Both the position numbers and the translations under genes were made by a program. A DNA stretch of 5,356 nt from positions 1 to 5,356 of the forward strand of contig DAOWHZ010000078.1 of the NCBI GenBank assembly GCA_030641105.1, read 5' to 3'. Position 1 is the stretch's first letter; each line of letters starts with the position of its first letter. This stretch comes from a bacterium (GTDB lineage: Bacteria; Patescibacteria; ABY1; BM507; VMTK01). Below are positions 1 through 3,634 of the stretch, one piece after another. The notes under the pieces were generated by a model, which was not told the origin of the DNA, did not search any database, and saw nothing but the letters and a program-made list of their open reading frames with translations.

Positions 1-330
1 ACGAGCGAGCCCTTGCCGATGGTGGTTTTTATCAACCGCTAATTCACTGATATAGATGCTGTTTTCCGGATATTGGTCGTTATCCTCCTTTTCGCGTTCA
101 TAGCCGATGATAATGGCTACAGGTTTGTTCTGTTCAAAAATTATCAGGCTGTGTTCCCATTTGCCGTGGAATGTGCGACCAGGTTTTGAACCAGCGAGTA
201 TTTCTTCTTCAGTGTAAGTAACTAGAGGAATTGAATCGGCAAGGTGAGCGATTGTTTTAGTATGAGCGGATGCTGTTTTTTTGTCTAACTGGTAAATTTT
301 GTATTCACCAATCGTGGTTATTTGTTTCAT
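1..330 (-). CDS. GNAT-family N-acetyltransferase, C-terminus cut by window edge
   Basis: Reading leftwards from the ATG at 330-328, an open frame of 110 codons runs off the window edge with no stop. It begins MKQITTIGEYKIYQLDKKTA. Near residues 90-110 it reads SIYISELAVDKNHHRQGLAR, the beta4/motif A region of GNAT enzymes: a strand ending in L-A-V, then the (R/Q)-x-x-G-x-(A/G) acetyl-CoA pyrophosphate loop, here RQGLAR. GNAT proteins move acetyl from acetyl-CoA to an amine; the substrate cannot be told from this part. The remaining domain lies outside the window. A strong Shine-Dalgarno (AAGGAGG, 347-341) supports the start. The G+C of the gene looks higher than in the other cassette genes (about 47% in the first 60 bases), consistent with a separate origin. 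It sits to the left of a GTT half-site (397-399), so it may lie inside an AAC-to-GTT unit whose AAC half is off-window. Confidence 0.85.
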   Translation of the reverse strand, partial: MKQITTIGEYKIYQLDKKTASAHTKTIAHLADSIPLVTYTEEEILAGSKPGRTFHGKWEHSLIIFEQNKPVAIIIGYEREKEDNDQYPENSIYISELAVDKNHHRQGLAR

Positions 331-340
331 CTTTGTTTTT

Positions 341-347
341 CCTCCTT
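341..347 (-). promoter_or_regulatory. Shine-Dalgarno of the GNAT gene
   Basis: On the minus strand this reads AAGGAGG, 10 nt upstream of the ATG at 330. It is one of only three strong ribosome binding sites in the window and fixes the start of the acetyltransferase gene. Confidence 0.75.
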
Positions 348-419
348 ATATAAAACCCAATTGATATTTATCGATAGGCGTAGCCAGATATCCCGTGTTA
401 TCGGATGTGAAAAATCCGT

Positions 420-448
420 TTGACATATATTAAATAATGGAATAATAT
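420..448 (+). promoter_or_regulatory. Sigma70-type promoter inside the first cassette
   Basis: A consensus -35 box TTGACA (420-425) and a -10 box TAATAT (443-448) are separated by exactly 17 nt, the optimal spacing. Transcription would start near 455. This is the best promoter in the window, and it drives only a very short transcript before a hairpin plus T-run at 504-575. Confidence 0.7.
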
Positions 449-459
449 ATTCATAGGGT

Positions 460-519
460 ATGGGTAAACCACCTGGCGGTAACACATTTGCCAAAGAGTT
501 CCGCCCTCATAATGTTTAA
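460..519 (+). CDS. Possible 19-residue peptide, near-leaderless
   Basis: ATG at 460-462 opens a 20-codon frame, stop included: MGKPPGGNTFAKEFRPHNV. The ATG lies about 5 nt after the predicted transcription start and has no Shine-Dalgarno, so translation would have to be leaderless. The stop lies inside the left arm of the terminator hairpin. The opening MGKPPGG faintly resembles the MGM(S/P)GGPEKPE start shared by the cassette genes at 1424-1810 and 3680-3949; that similarity is too short to count as homology. It is listed because nothing else in the strongly promoted transcript could be translated. Confidence 0.2.
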   Translation: MGKPPGGNTFAKEFRPHNV

Positions 520-575
520 GTTAATATCTTGTCTGACGAGGCAATATATAACTCTAAATAATTATGAGGGTTTTT
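504..575 (+). terminator. Long-hairpin rho-independent terminator
   Basis: A 10-bp outer stem, CCCTCATAAT/ATTATGAGGG, closes a bulged inner helix (AGTTAATAT with ATATAACT) and an apical TTGTCT-GACG-AGGCAA hairpin. T5 follows at 571-575. The hairpin is unusually long for a simple terminator, so it may also be the functional body of the small RNA. Confidence 0.6.
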
Positions 576-581
576 CATTTC

Positions 582-679
582 CGATAACGTTTGTGATAAC
601 TGAAGTTTTTTCGACCAAAGGGAGAAAAAATTTGGGAAAATTGCGAGCCGAGCAATTTTCCAGTTATCACTTGTTAGGC
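582..679. repeat. attC-like recombination site 1 (98 bp)
   Basis: The left core CGATAAC (582-588) and right core GTTAGGC (673-679; fits the GTTRRRY consensus of integron R' boxes) bracket a 10-bp perfect outer stem, GTGATAACTG (593-602) with CAGTTATCAC (661-670). Spacers are unequal: 4 nt (GTTT) on the left, 2 nt (TT) on the right. Inside are two arms: T6C with GA6 around 606-630, and GGAAAATTGC (635-644) with GCAATTTTCC (652-661). The GAAGTTTTT...ATTTGGG motif shared by all AAC-to-GTT units is present. Size and layout suit an integron attC that folds as single-stranded DNA. Confidence 0.7.
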
Positions 680-775
680 GAGGGTGAGCGTTAGCGAAAG
701 CGCAGCGCCCCCTTGAGTTTGAATTTAGGCAATTAGAATTTGTTTTTATAAGCTTTTTTAATTTTTTTGTTGGTC

Positions 776-804
776 TTGCACAAAATTTTTTTATATGCTA
801 ATGT
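776..804 (+). promoter_or_regulatory. Extended -10 promoter of the 81-aa cassette gene
   Basis: TTGCAC (776-781), 17 nt, then TAATGT (799-804) preceded by TGC, giving a TGn extended -10. The start would be near 811, leaving a leader of about 50 nt before the Shine-Dalgarno. The cassette is therefore independent of any array promoter. Confidence 0.55.
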
Positions 805-863
805 TTTAAAATCAAAATAAAAAGTTGATGTTTTAAAAATCCATTCAAAAAAAAGGAGGACAT

Positions 864-1109
864 ATGCTTAAAGTAGGTTATTTCATAAGCATCGATATTA
901 AAAAAAGTATTGTGGTACTTCATAACGAAAAGTTTAATCCAGTTATGGAGTTAAATATTTCTGGGGTGTTCTTTAATCCGGAACTTGCTTGCACCAATAT
1001 TGCCGACTGTATCGCAAGAAGTCATGGATACAGGGTTAGTGCGTCAACGAAAATAGATGAAGCAAGGAAAGTGATGGATTTACCAGATCATCTCTGGGAA
1101 GTCTACTAA
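864..1109 (+). CDS. Cassette-encoded hypothetical protein, 81 aa
   Basis: Starts at ATG 864 behind AGGAGG (854-859), with a tight 4-nt spacing, and ends at TAA 1107-1109. I do not recognise the family. The protein opens with an alternating hydrophobic stretch (GYFISIDIKKSIVVLHNEKF, residues 5-24) that looks like two beta strands. A central segment with two cysteines follows (ACTNIADCIARSHGYR, about 42-57), and then an acidic helical end with DLPDHLWEVY. There is no signal peptide or membrane segment. It is the only array gene on the plus strand, and the only protein-coding cassette with a clear promoter, Shine-Dalgarno and intrinsic terminator of its own. It could therefore have been captured with its regulation or flipped. 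Function unknown; it is probably a small cytosolic protein. Confidence 0.75.
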   Translation: MLKVGYFISIDIKKSIVVLHNEKFNPVMELNISGVFFNPELACTNIADCIARSHGYRVSASTKIDEARKVMDLPDHLWEVY

Positions 1110-1132
1110 AGCTATGTTATGTTCGTTCCAAG

Positions 1133-1164
1133 CAGGCCTATTATACTTTAGGCCTGTTTTTTTT
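1133..1164 (+). terminator. Intrinsic terminator of the 81-aa cassette gene
   Basis: The stem CAGGCCTA (1133-1140)/TAGGCCTG (1149-1156), 8 bp and perfect, has an 8-nt loop and is followed by T8 (1157-1164). It lies 23 nt after the stop codon and inside the cassette inverted repeats. Confidence 0.9.
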
Positions 1165-1211
1165 AAAAGAGCTTAATAAAAACAAATTCTAATTGCCTAA
1201 ATTTAAATTTC

Positions 1212-1363
1212 GCCTAACATATCGGAATAAGCGAAGTTTTTATTTTCTTGCCTTATTATTTTTTAAAGAAAAAGAAAATAAAAATTTGGGTGAAGGGCTG
1301 GCACAACTCATTAATGTAAATATAAAATCGTGCTAGCCCTGAACCGCTTATTCCGTGTTATAC
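1212..1363. repeat. attC-like site, long type, copy 1 (152 bp)
   Basis: The left core GCCTAAC (1212-1218) and right core GTTATAC (1357-1363) enclose a perfect 11-bp outer stem, CGGAATAAGCG (1223-1233)/CGCTTATTCCG (1345-1355). Spacers are ATAT (4 nt) and T (1 nt). Arm 1 is a 13-bp stem, TTTTTATTTTCTT (1237-1249)/AAGAAAATAAAAA (1272-1284). Arm 2 is GGGCTGGCAC (1295-1304)/GTGCTAGCCC (1330-1339), with one G-T wobble. Nearly the same sequence recurs at 1884-2035 and 3483-3634, all in the same orientation, like the attC repeats of one chromosomal integron. Confidence 0.75.
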
Positions 1364-1890
1364 GCTGTAATAAAAAGCCTCCTCCTATTTAATAAATAAT
1401 TTTGGCAATTTATTTTTATCATATTACCTGTATTCATCTGGTATTTCTAACCAATTAGCATATTCTTTAAGTTCTGCGTCGTCATAGATTTTGAAGTGTT
1501 TAGCTATGGTATACATATGAAAGTCTGCTGCCTTTTCTGGATCTGAAAACTGTTTATAAAAATTATTCATGGGCATAGGCCAACCGCCACCTACACCAAA
1601 AATTTTTTCTCCAGACTTTAACTTAATTTCATATACCTTGACTATAACTTCATCCTCAAGGGGATAATCAAAATCTTCAACATGATTTACATTGGCTACC
1701 TCTCCTTTAAATTCTAATTTTGCATATTCACGCATATCTTCTAATCCATTTTTTGCCTCATCTTCAGGTTTTTCAGGGCCACCTGACATGCCCATTTTTT
1801 CTATATCCATAATTTTGTTGTAGTTACACCCAAAATAAATTGCCAAAATTATTAATTAAGTTAAAGAGGCTTTTTATTATTGCGTACAAC
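1357..1890. repeat. GTT-to-AAC cassette with nested inverted repeats
   Basis: The ends GTTATACGC and GCGTACAAC pair imperfectly. AATAAAAAGCCTC (1369-1381) pairs with GAGGCTTTTTATT (1866-1878). A 22-bp perfect inverted repeat, 1395-1416 with 1832-1853 (core TTTTGGCAATTTATTT), lies just outside the gene at 1424-1810. The same end sequences occur on the cassette at 3628-4030, so the two cassettes share their ends but carry different genes. Confidence 0.7.
1424..1810 (-). CDS. Cassette-encoded hypothetical protein, 128 aa
   Basis: The frame is open from a TTG at 1846, but I start it at ATG 1810-1808. The first 12 codons of the longer version are only a translation of the inverted repeat, and the same extension appears before the unrelated gene at 3949. 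No Shine-Dalgarno is visible. The protein starts MDIEKMGMSGGPEKPEDEA. Its body (about residues 25-128) looks like a soluble alpha/beta domain: an acidic segment, strands around VIVKVYEIKLKSGEKIFGVG, then helices ending KEYANWLEIPDEYR. I do not recognise the family. The N-terminal MGMSGGPEKPE is shared with the product of 3680-3949, while the rest is not. The gene is followed by the 152-bp attC-like site at 1212-1363, as expected for a minus-strand cassette read away from the recombinase. Confidence 0.75.
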   Translation of the reverse strand: MDIEKMGMSGGPEKPEDEAKNGLEDMREYAKLEFKGEVANVNHVEDFDYPLEDEVIVKVYEIKLKSGEKIFGVGGGWPMPMNNFYKQFSDPEKAADFHMYTIAKHFKIYDDAELKEYANWLEIPDEYR

Positions 1891-2035
1891 ATATCGGAAT
1901 AAGCGAAGTTTTTATTTTCTTTCCTTATTATTTTTTAAAGAAAAAGAAAATAAAAATTTGGGTGAAGAGCTGGCATAATTCATTAATGTAAATCAAAAAT
2001 CGTGCCAGCTCTGAACCGCTTATCCTGTGTTATGT
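1884..2035. repeat. attC-like site, long type, copy 2 (152 bp)
   Basis: Cores GTACAAC (1884-1890) and GTTATGT (2029-2035). Outer stem CGGAATAAGCG (1895-1905) with CGCTTATCCTG (2017-2027), which has two differences from the perfect partner. Arm 2 is GAGCTGGCAT (1967-1976)/GTGCCAGCTC (2002-2011). Compared with copies 1 and 3, the second base pair is A-T rather than G-C on both sides, a compensatory change that argues the fold is selected. Confidence 0.75.
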
Positions 2036-2411
2036 GATGTAGACAGAAATTTTTATTTTTTAAATTATTTTTTGGCAATCTATTCTTCTTCTTTTTTTGG
2101 TTCTAGCCAATGATCAGAGTCTGGATTTTCTATTTTTTTTCTTTCAAGCCAAGCATCTGCATCCTTCTTGCTTATATATTCTTTTCCATGACCTGTGACA
2201 CCTGTAATTTTATTTTTCCACGCAATCCTATACTTTTTTTGTTCCTGGTTTTCAGGCGTTTTTGGGATATTCATATTTATTTCTGGTGATGTCATAATTT
2301 TATTGATTTAATGATTAATGATATATTAAATATATTTAGTTATGTCGACCGCTGAAATAAATTGCCAAAAAATAATTTAAAAAATAAAAATTTCTGGCTA
2401 TTTCACATAAC
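2029..2411. repeat. GTT-to-AAC cassette with a 35-bp perfect inverted repeat
   Basis: The ends GTTATGTGA (2029-2037) and TTTCACATAAC (2401-2411) pair. Positions 2045-2079 are the exact reverse complement of 2361-2395 over 35 bp (left arm starts AGAAATTTTTATTTTTTAAA, right end TTTTGGCAAT). The left arm ends one base before the stop codon of the enclosed gene, so the repeat brackets the gene tightly. Confidence 0.75.
2080..2295 (-). CDS. Cassette-encoded small hypothetical protein, 71 aa
   Basis: ATG at 2295-2293, TAG at 2082-2080; no clear Shine-Dalgarno. After a proline-rich acidic start (MTSPEINMNIPKTPENQEQ) comes a compact domain, residues 21-65: KYRIAWKNKITGVTGHGKEY, then a lysine/aspartate-rich helix (SKKDADAWLERKK), then NPDSDHWLEP. 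The pattern Y-x-I-x-W-K plus T-G-x-x-G-H-G, a helix with A-x-x-W, and a closing H-W looks like a small alpha/beta fold. I have a general impression of similar short proteins in environmental cassette arrays, but cannot name a family. The protein is very polar, with no membrane segment. It lies in a cassette whose 35-bp inverted repeat ends directly next to the stop codon. Confidence 0.75.
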   Translation of the reverse strand: MTSPEINMNIPKTPENQEQKKYRIAWKNKITGVTGHGKEYISKKDADAWLERKKIENPDSDHWLEPKKEEE

Positions 2412-2844
2412 ATTTGTGATATGAGAAGTTTTTGAAATTCATTATATATTTTATAATCATTTTAAAAATTTGGACGAAGAAAAGTAATAAATTTTATTTT
2501 AATCATGTTGTTGCAATCTCTCCAAAACGGACCAAGGGTGTTCTTTCTCTTTATCAAATAGGTTGTTTTTTATAAATTCTACCAATTTGGGATAATTTAT
2601 TATTTTATCATGATCTGTAAAGCAAATTGTTCGTGCGTCTTCAAGATTACCCATTTTTAAATATGCCACAGCCGATCGAACACAGCTAACTCCACGTCCG
2701 TTGTTTTCTTGTTTTTGAAGTTCGTCTAATTCACTGGCCATGGTTTTTAAATGCTCAATATTTGGTTGTTTTGTTTGTTCGAATTTTTCCATAAGATTAA
2801 AATAAAATTTATTACTTTTTGTAGTCTCATATCACTTGTTGTGT
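2405..2844. repeat. AAC-to-GTT unit containing a gene in its arm (attC-like, 440 bp)
   Basis: Core ACATAAC (2405-2411), 4-nt spacer ATTT, stem GTGATATGAGA (2416-2426). The partner is TCTCATATCAC (2825-2835), 2-nt spacer TT, core GTTGTGT (2838-2844). Arm 1 is an imperfect AT hairpin (GAAGTTTTTGAA... to ...AAAAATTTGG) in the position of arm 1 of the 152-bp sites. In the place of arm 2 there is a 25-bp perfect inverted repeat, 2480-2504 with 2795-2819, that encloses the gene at 2499-2792. The gene therefore lies within the hairpin unit rather than between units. Confidence 0.65.
2499..2792 (-). CDS. Hypothetical protein, 97 aa, inside an attC-like unit
   Basis: ATG at 2792-2790, TAA at 2501-2499. 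The start lies 3 nt from the right arm of a 25-bp inverted repeat and the stop lies within the left arm, so the repeat frames the gene almost exactly. No Shine-Dalgarno. The protein looks all-helical and charged: helix 1 about residues 11-29 (NIEHLKTMASELDELQKQEN), helix 2 about 34-49 with one cysteine (SCVRSAVAYLKMGNLEDART), then YPKLVEFIKNNLFDKEKEHP and a final WSVLERLQQHD. The arrangement resembles small helical-repeat or regulatory proteins, but I cannot assign a family. There is no signal peptide or membrane segment. Confidence 0.7.
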   Translation of the reverse strand: MEKFEQTKQPNIEHLKTMASELDELQKQENNGRGVSCVRSAVAYLKMGNLEDARTICFTDHDKIINYPKLVEFIKNNLFDKEKEHPWSVLERLQQHD

Positions 2845-2893
2845 GTAGTTTTTGAAAAAATTAATTATCTCTTTTTCAAAAATTTCATACAAC
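2838..2893. repeat. Short gene-free GTT-to-AAC palindrome, copy 1
   Basis: 56 bp running from GTTGTGTG to CATACAAC, with an inner stem TTTTTGAAAAA/TTTTTCAAAAA around an AT loop. It occupies the position where the other units have a gene cassette, but is empty. Together with the flanking TCTCATATCAC (2825-2835) and GTGATATGAGA (2898-2908) it can also fold as one long hairpin. It is almost identical to 3433-3489. Confidence 0.65.
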
Positions 2894-3001
2894 ATTAGTG
2901 ATATGAGAAGTTTTGCTGATTCCTTATTAAATTAATAATCATCAGTAAAATTTGGACGGAGAGAAATGATAAATTTATTTTTGTTTTCCTTAATATTTAT
3001 T

Positions 3002-3045
3002 AAAAAATTAGAATTGGGCGTAAACGTGTTCTTAGTGTTTACGCC
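3002..3045 (-). terminator. Probable terminator of the 81-aa gene at 3069-3314
   Basis: The hairpin GGCGTAAAC (3017-3025)/GTTTACGCC (3037-3045) has 9 perfect base pairs and an 11-nt loop. Read leftwards it starts 23 nt after the stop codon and is followed by CAATTCTAATTTTTT. The T-run is displaced about 8 nt from the stem, which weakens the call. Confidence 0.5.
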
Positions 3046-3068
3046 ATTTATTCTATGACTCTGGGCTA

Positions 3069-3314
3069 TTAAAGAACATAAAAATATTGAACAGGGTAAT
3101 GATTGGATGATTCTGTGGTTAATGGACACCCCATAGAGTATGCGTTAATCTTGGGTGATGCCGTGTCTTGGTCTGGAGCTGTTCCTGTAATCCATAGAGC
3201 TGGGTCCTTACCTCTGAATGGTTTTACAATTGGGTCTCTGATGGGAATCGCCTTTACTTTTTTCCCTTGCTCATTGTAAGCATTTCCAGAATTATCTATG
3301 TAAATTCTTTCCAT
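3069..3314 (-). CDS. Hypothetical protein, 81 aa, inside an attC-like unit
   Basis: ATG at 3314-3312 behind a good Shine-Dalgarno (GGAGG on the minus strand, 3326-3322, 7 nt spacing); TAA at 3071-3069. The sequence opens MERIYIDNSGNAYNEQGKKV with a short strand-turn-strand look. A basic and proline-containing middle follows (KAIPIRDPIVKPFRGKDPAL), then WITGTAPDQDTASPKINAYS, and a C-terminal part without clear pattern. There is no membrane segment and no recognised family. A good ribosome site and a following terminator hairpin support a real gene despite the odd composition of its last third, which could reflect a frameshift. It lies within an AAC-to-GTT palindromic unit and between two 75-bp direct repeats. 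Confidence 0.65.
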   Translation of the reverse strand: MERIYIDNSGNAYNEQGKKVKAIPIRDPIVKPFRGKDPALWITGTAPDQDTASPKINAYSMGCPLTTESSNHYPVQYFYVL

Positions 3315-3321
3315 ATGCTTG

Positions 3322-3326
3322 CCTCC
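3322..3326 (-). promoter_or_regulatory. Shine-Dalgarno of the gene at 3069-3314
   Basis: GGAGG on the minus strand, preceded by a purine run and 7 nt from the ATG. Most other minus-strand cassette genes lack such a site, so it sets this start apart and supports translation. Confidence 0.75.
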
Positions 3327-3432
3327 TTTTTTTGTTGAATTAATTTATATATTAGCCCAATTCTGATTTTTTAATTTTTAGATATTAAAGAACAAAAATA
3401 AATTTATCATTTCTCGTAGTCTCATATCACTT

Positions 3433-3489
3433 GTTGTGTGTAGTTTTTGAAAAAATTAATTATCTCTTTTTTCAAAAATTTCATACAAC
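3433..3489. repeat. Short gene-free GTT-to-AAC palindrome, copy 2
   Basis: Same as 2838-2893 except for one extra T. It joins a unit with the GTGATATGAGA-type stem on its left to a unit with the CGGAATAAGCG-type stem on its right. The larger direct repeat, 2821-2895 against 3416-3491, includes it. Confidence 0.65.
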
Positions 3490-3634
3490 ATATCGGAATA
3501 AGCGAAGTTTTTATTTTCTTTCCTTATTATTTTTTAAAGAAAAAGAAAATAAAAATTTGGGTGAAGGGCTGGCACAACTCATTAATGTAAATCAAAAATC
3601 GTGCCAGCCCTGAACCGCTTATTCCGTGTTATAC
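3483..3634. repeat. attC-like site, long type, copy 3 (152 bp)
   Basis: Cores ATACAAC (3483-3489) and GTTATAC (3628-3634). The outer stem CGGAATAAGCG/CGCTTATTCCG is perfect. Arm 2, GGGCTGGCAC (3566-3575)/GTGCCAGCCC (3601-3610), is perfect. Identity with the copy at 1212-1363 starts exactly at the AAC triplet on the left and runs on past the GTT into the cassette end (through about 3686), which maps the recombination point to the core. Confidence 0.75.

Larger units (their letters stand above)
455..575 (+). ncRNA. Candidate cassette-borne small RNA of about 120 nt
   Basis: The boundaries come from the promoter at 420-448 and the T-run at 571-575. The 3' half (504-570) can fold into one long hairpin. 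The outer stem is CCCTCATAAT (504-513) with ATTATGAGGG (561-570), continued by a bulged middle stem, and the tip is TTGTCT-GACG-AGGCAA. The 5' half has only short potential stems. I do not recognise a known RNA family. The alternative is that the transcript is a messenger for the 19-residue peptide at 460-519. Small RNAs carried by integron cassettes are known, which makes the RNA reading reasonable, but the sequence alone does not prove function. Confidence 0.45.
397..588. repeat. GTT-to-AAC cassette with terminal inverted repeats (small RNA cassette)
   Basis: The ends GTTATCGGATGTGAAAAA (397-414) and TTTTTCATTTCCGATAAC (571-588) are inverted repeats with two mismatches in 18. Left of it, the sequence before the GTT (ATATCCCGT) resembles the right half-sites elsewhere in the array (TTATTCCGT). 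The unit fits the integron rule that the first bases of a cassette are complementary to the inverse core at its far end. Its contents are a promoter, a short transcript and a hairpin terminator; there is no ORF above 20 codons that I trust. Confidence 0.6.
673..1218. repeat. GTT-to-AAC cassette flanked by 28-bp inverted repeats
   Basis: The ends GTTAGGCG (673-680) and CGCCTAAC (1211-1218) are perfectly complementary. Further in, 722-749 and 1176-1203 form a 28-bp perfect inverted repeat (AATTTAGGCAATTAG... on the left). The left end carries an extra GC-rich stretch of about 30 bp (681-712) missing from the right end. Enclosed are the plus-strand gene at 864-1109, its promoter and its terminator. 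Confidence 0.7.
2887..3439. repeat. AAC-to-GTT unit containing a gene in its arm (attC-like, 553 bp)
   Basis: Core ATACAAC (2887-2893), spacer ATTA, stem GTGATATGAGA (2898-2908). The partner is TCTCATATCAC (3420-3430), spacer TT, core GTTGTGT (3433-3439). Arm 1 is a bulged hairpin (TTTTGCTGAT... with ...ATCAGTAAAA). The arm-2 position starts with a 25-bp perfect inverted repeat (2961-2985 with 3391-3415), extended imperfectly to 3018 and 3356 (ending GAATTGGG/CCCAATTC). It encloses the gene at 3069-3314 and its terminator. The layout is the same as in the unit at 2405-2844. Confidence 0.65.

Noticed and set aside
455..575. Known RNA families (5S, SRP, tmRNA) because of a CCTGGCGGTAA stretch
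   Set aside because: The resemblance is about ten bases; the rest does not match any of these RNAs and the length and fold are wrong.
488..694. Open frame of 68 codons on the plus strand
   Set aside because: It runs through the terminator hairpin and the attC-like site 582-679, has no ribosome site, and its residues follow the repeat sequence.
1212..1363. MITE or insertion sequence ends
   Set aside because: Perfect stems and repeated copies would fit, but I saw no target duplications, all units share one polarity, and they alternate with cassettes next to a tyrosine recombinase. A genome-wide search for dispersed copies would settle it.
1811..1846. TTG start extending the 128-aa protein by 12 residues (and likewise 3950-3985)
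   Set aside because: The extra residues MAIYF... are encoded by the inverted repeat and occur before two unrelated genes, so they most likely reflect shared DNA, not shared protein.
2932..3129. Open frame of 65 codons on the minus strand
   Set aside because: It overlaps the end of the gene at 3069-3314, which has a proper Shine-Dalgarno, and crosses the terminator hairpin and inverted repeat. It could be the remains of a frameshifted C-terminus, but nothing supports that.
3431..3613. Open frame of 60 codons on the plus strand
   Set aside because: It is a translation of the 57-bp palindrome and the 152-bp site; the copies elsewhere do not preserve it.
1212..3634. CRISPR array
   Set aside because: The repeats are 152 bp palindromes separated by genes of varied length, with no short regular spacers and no cas genes.
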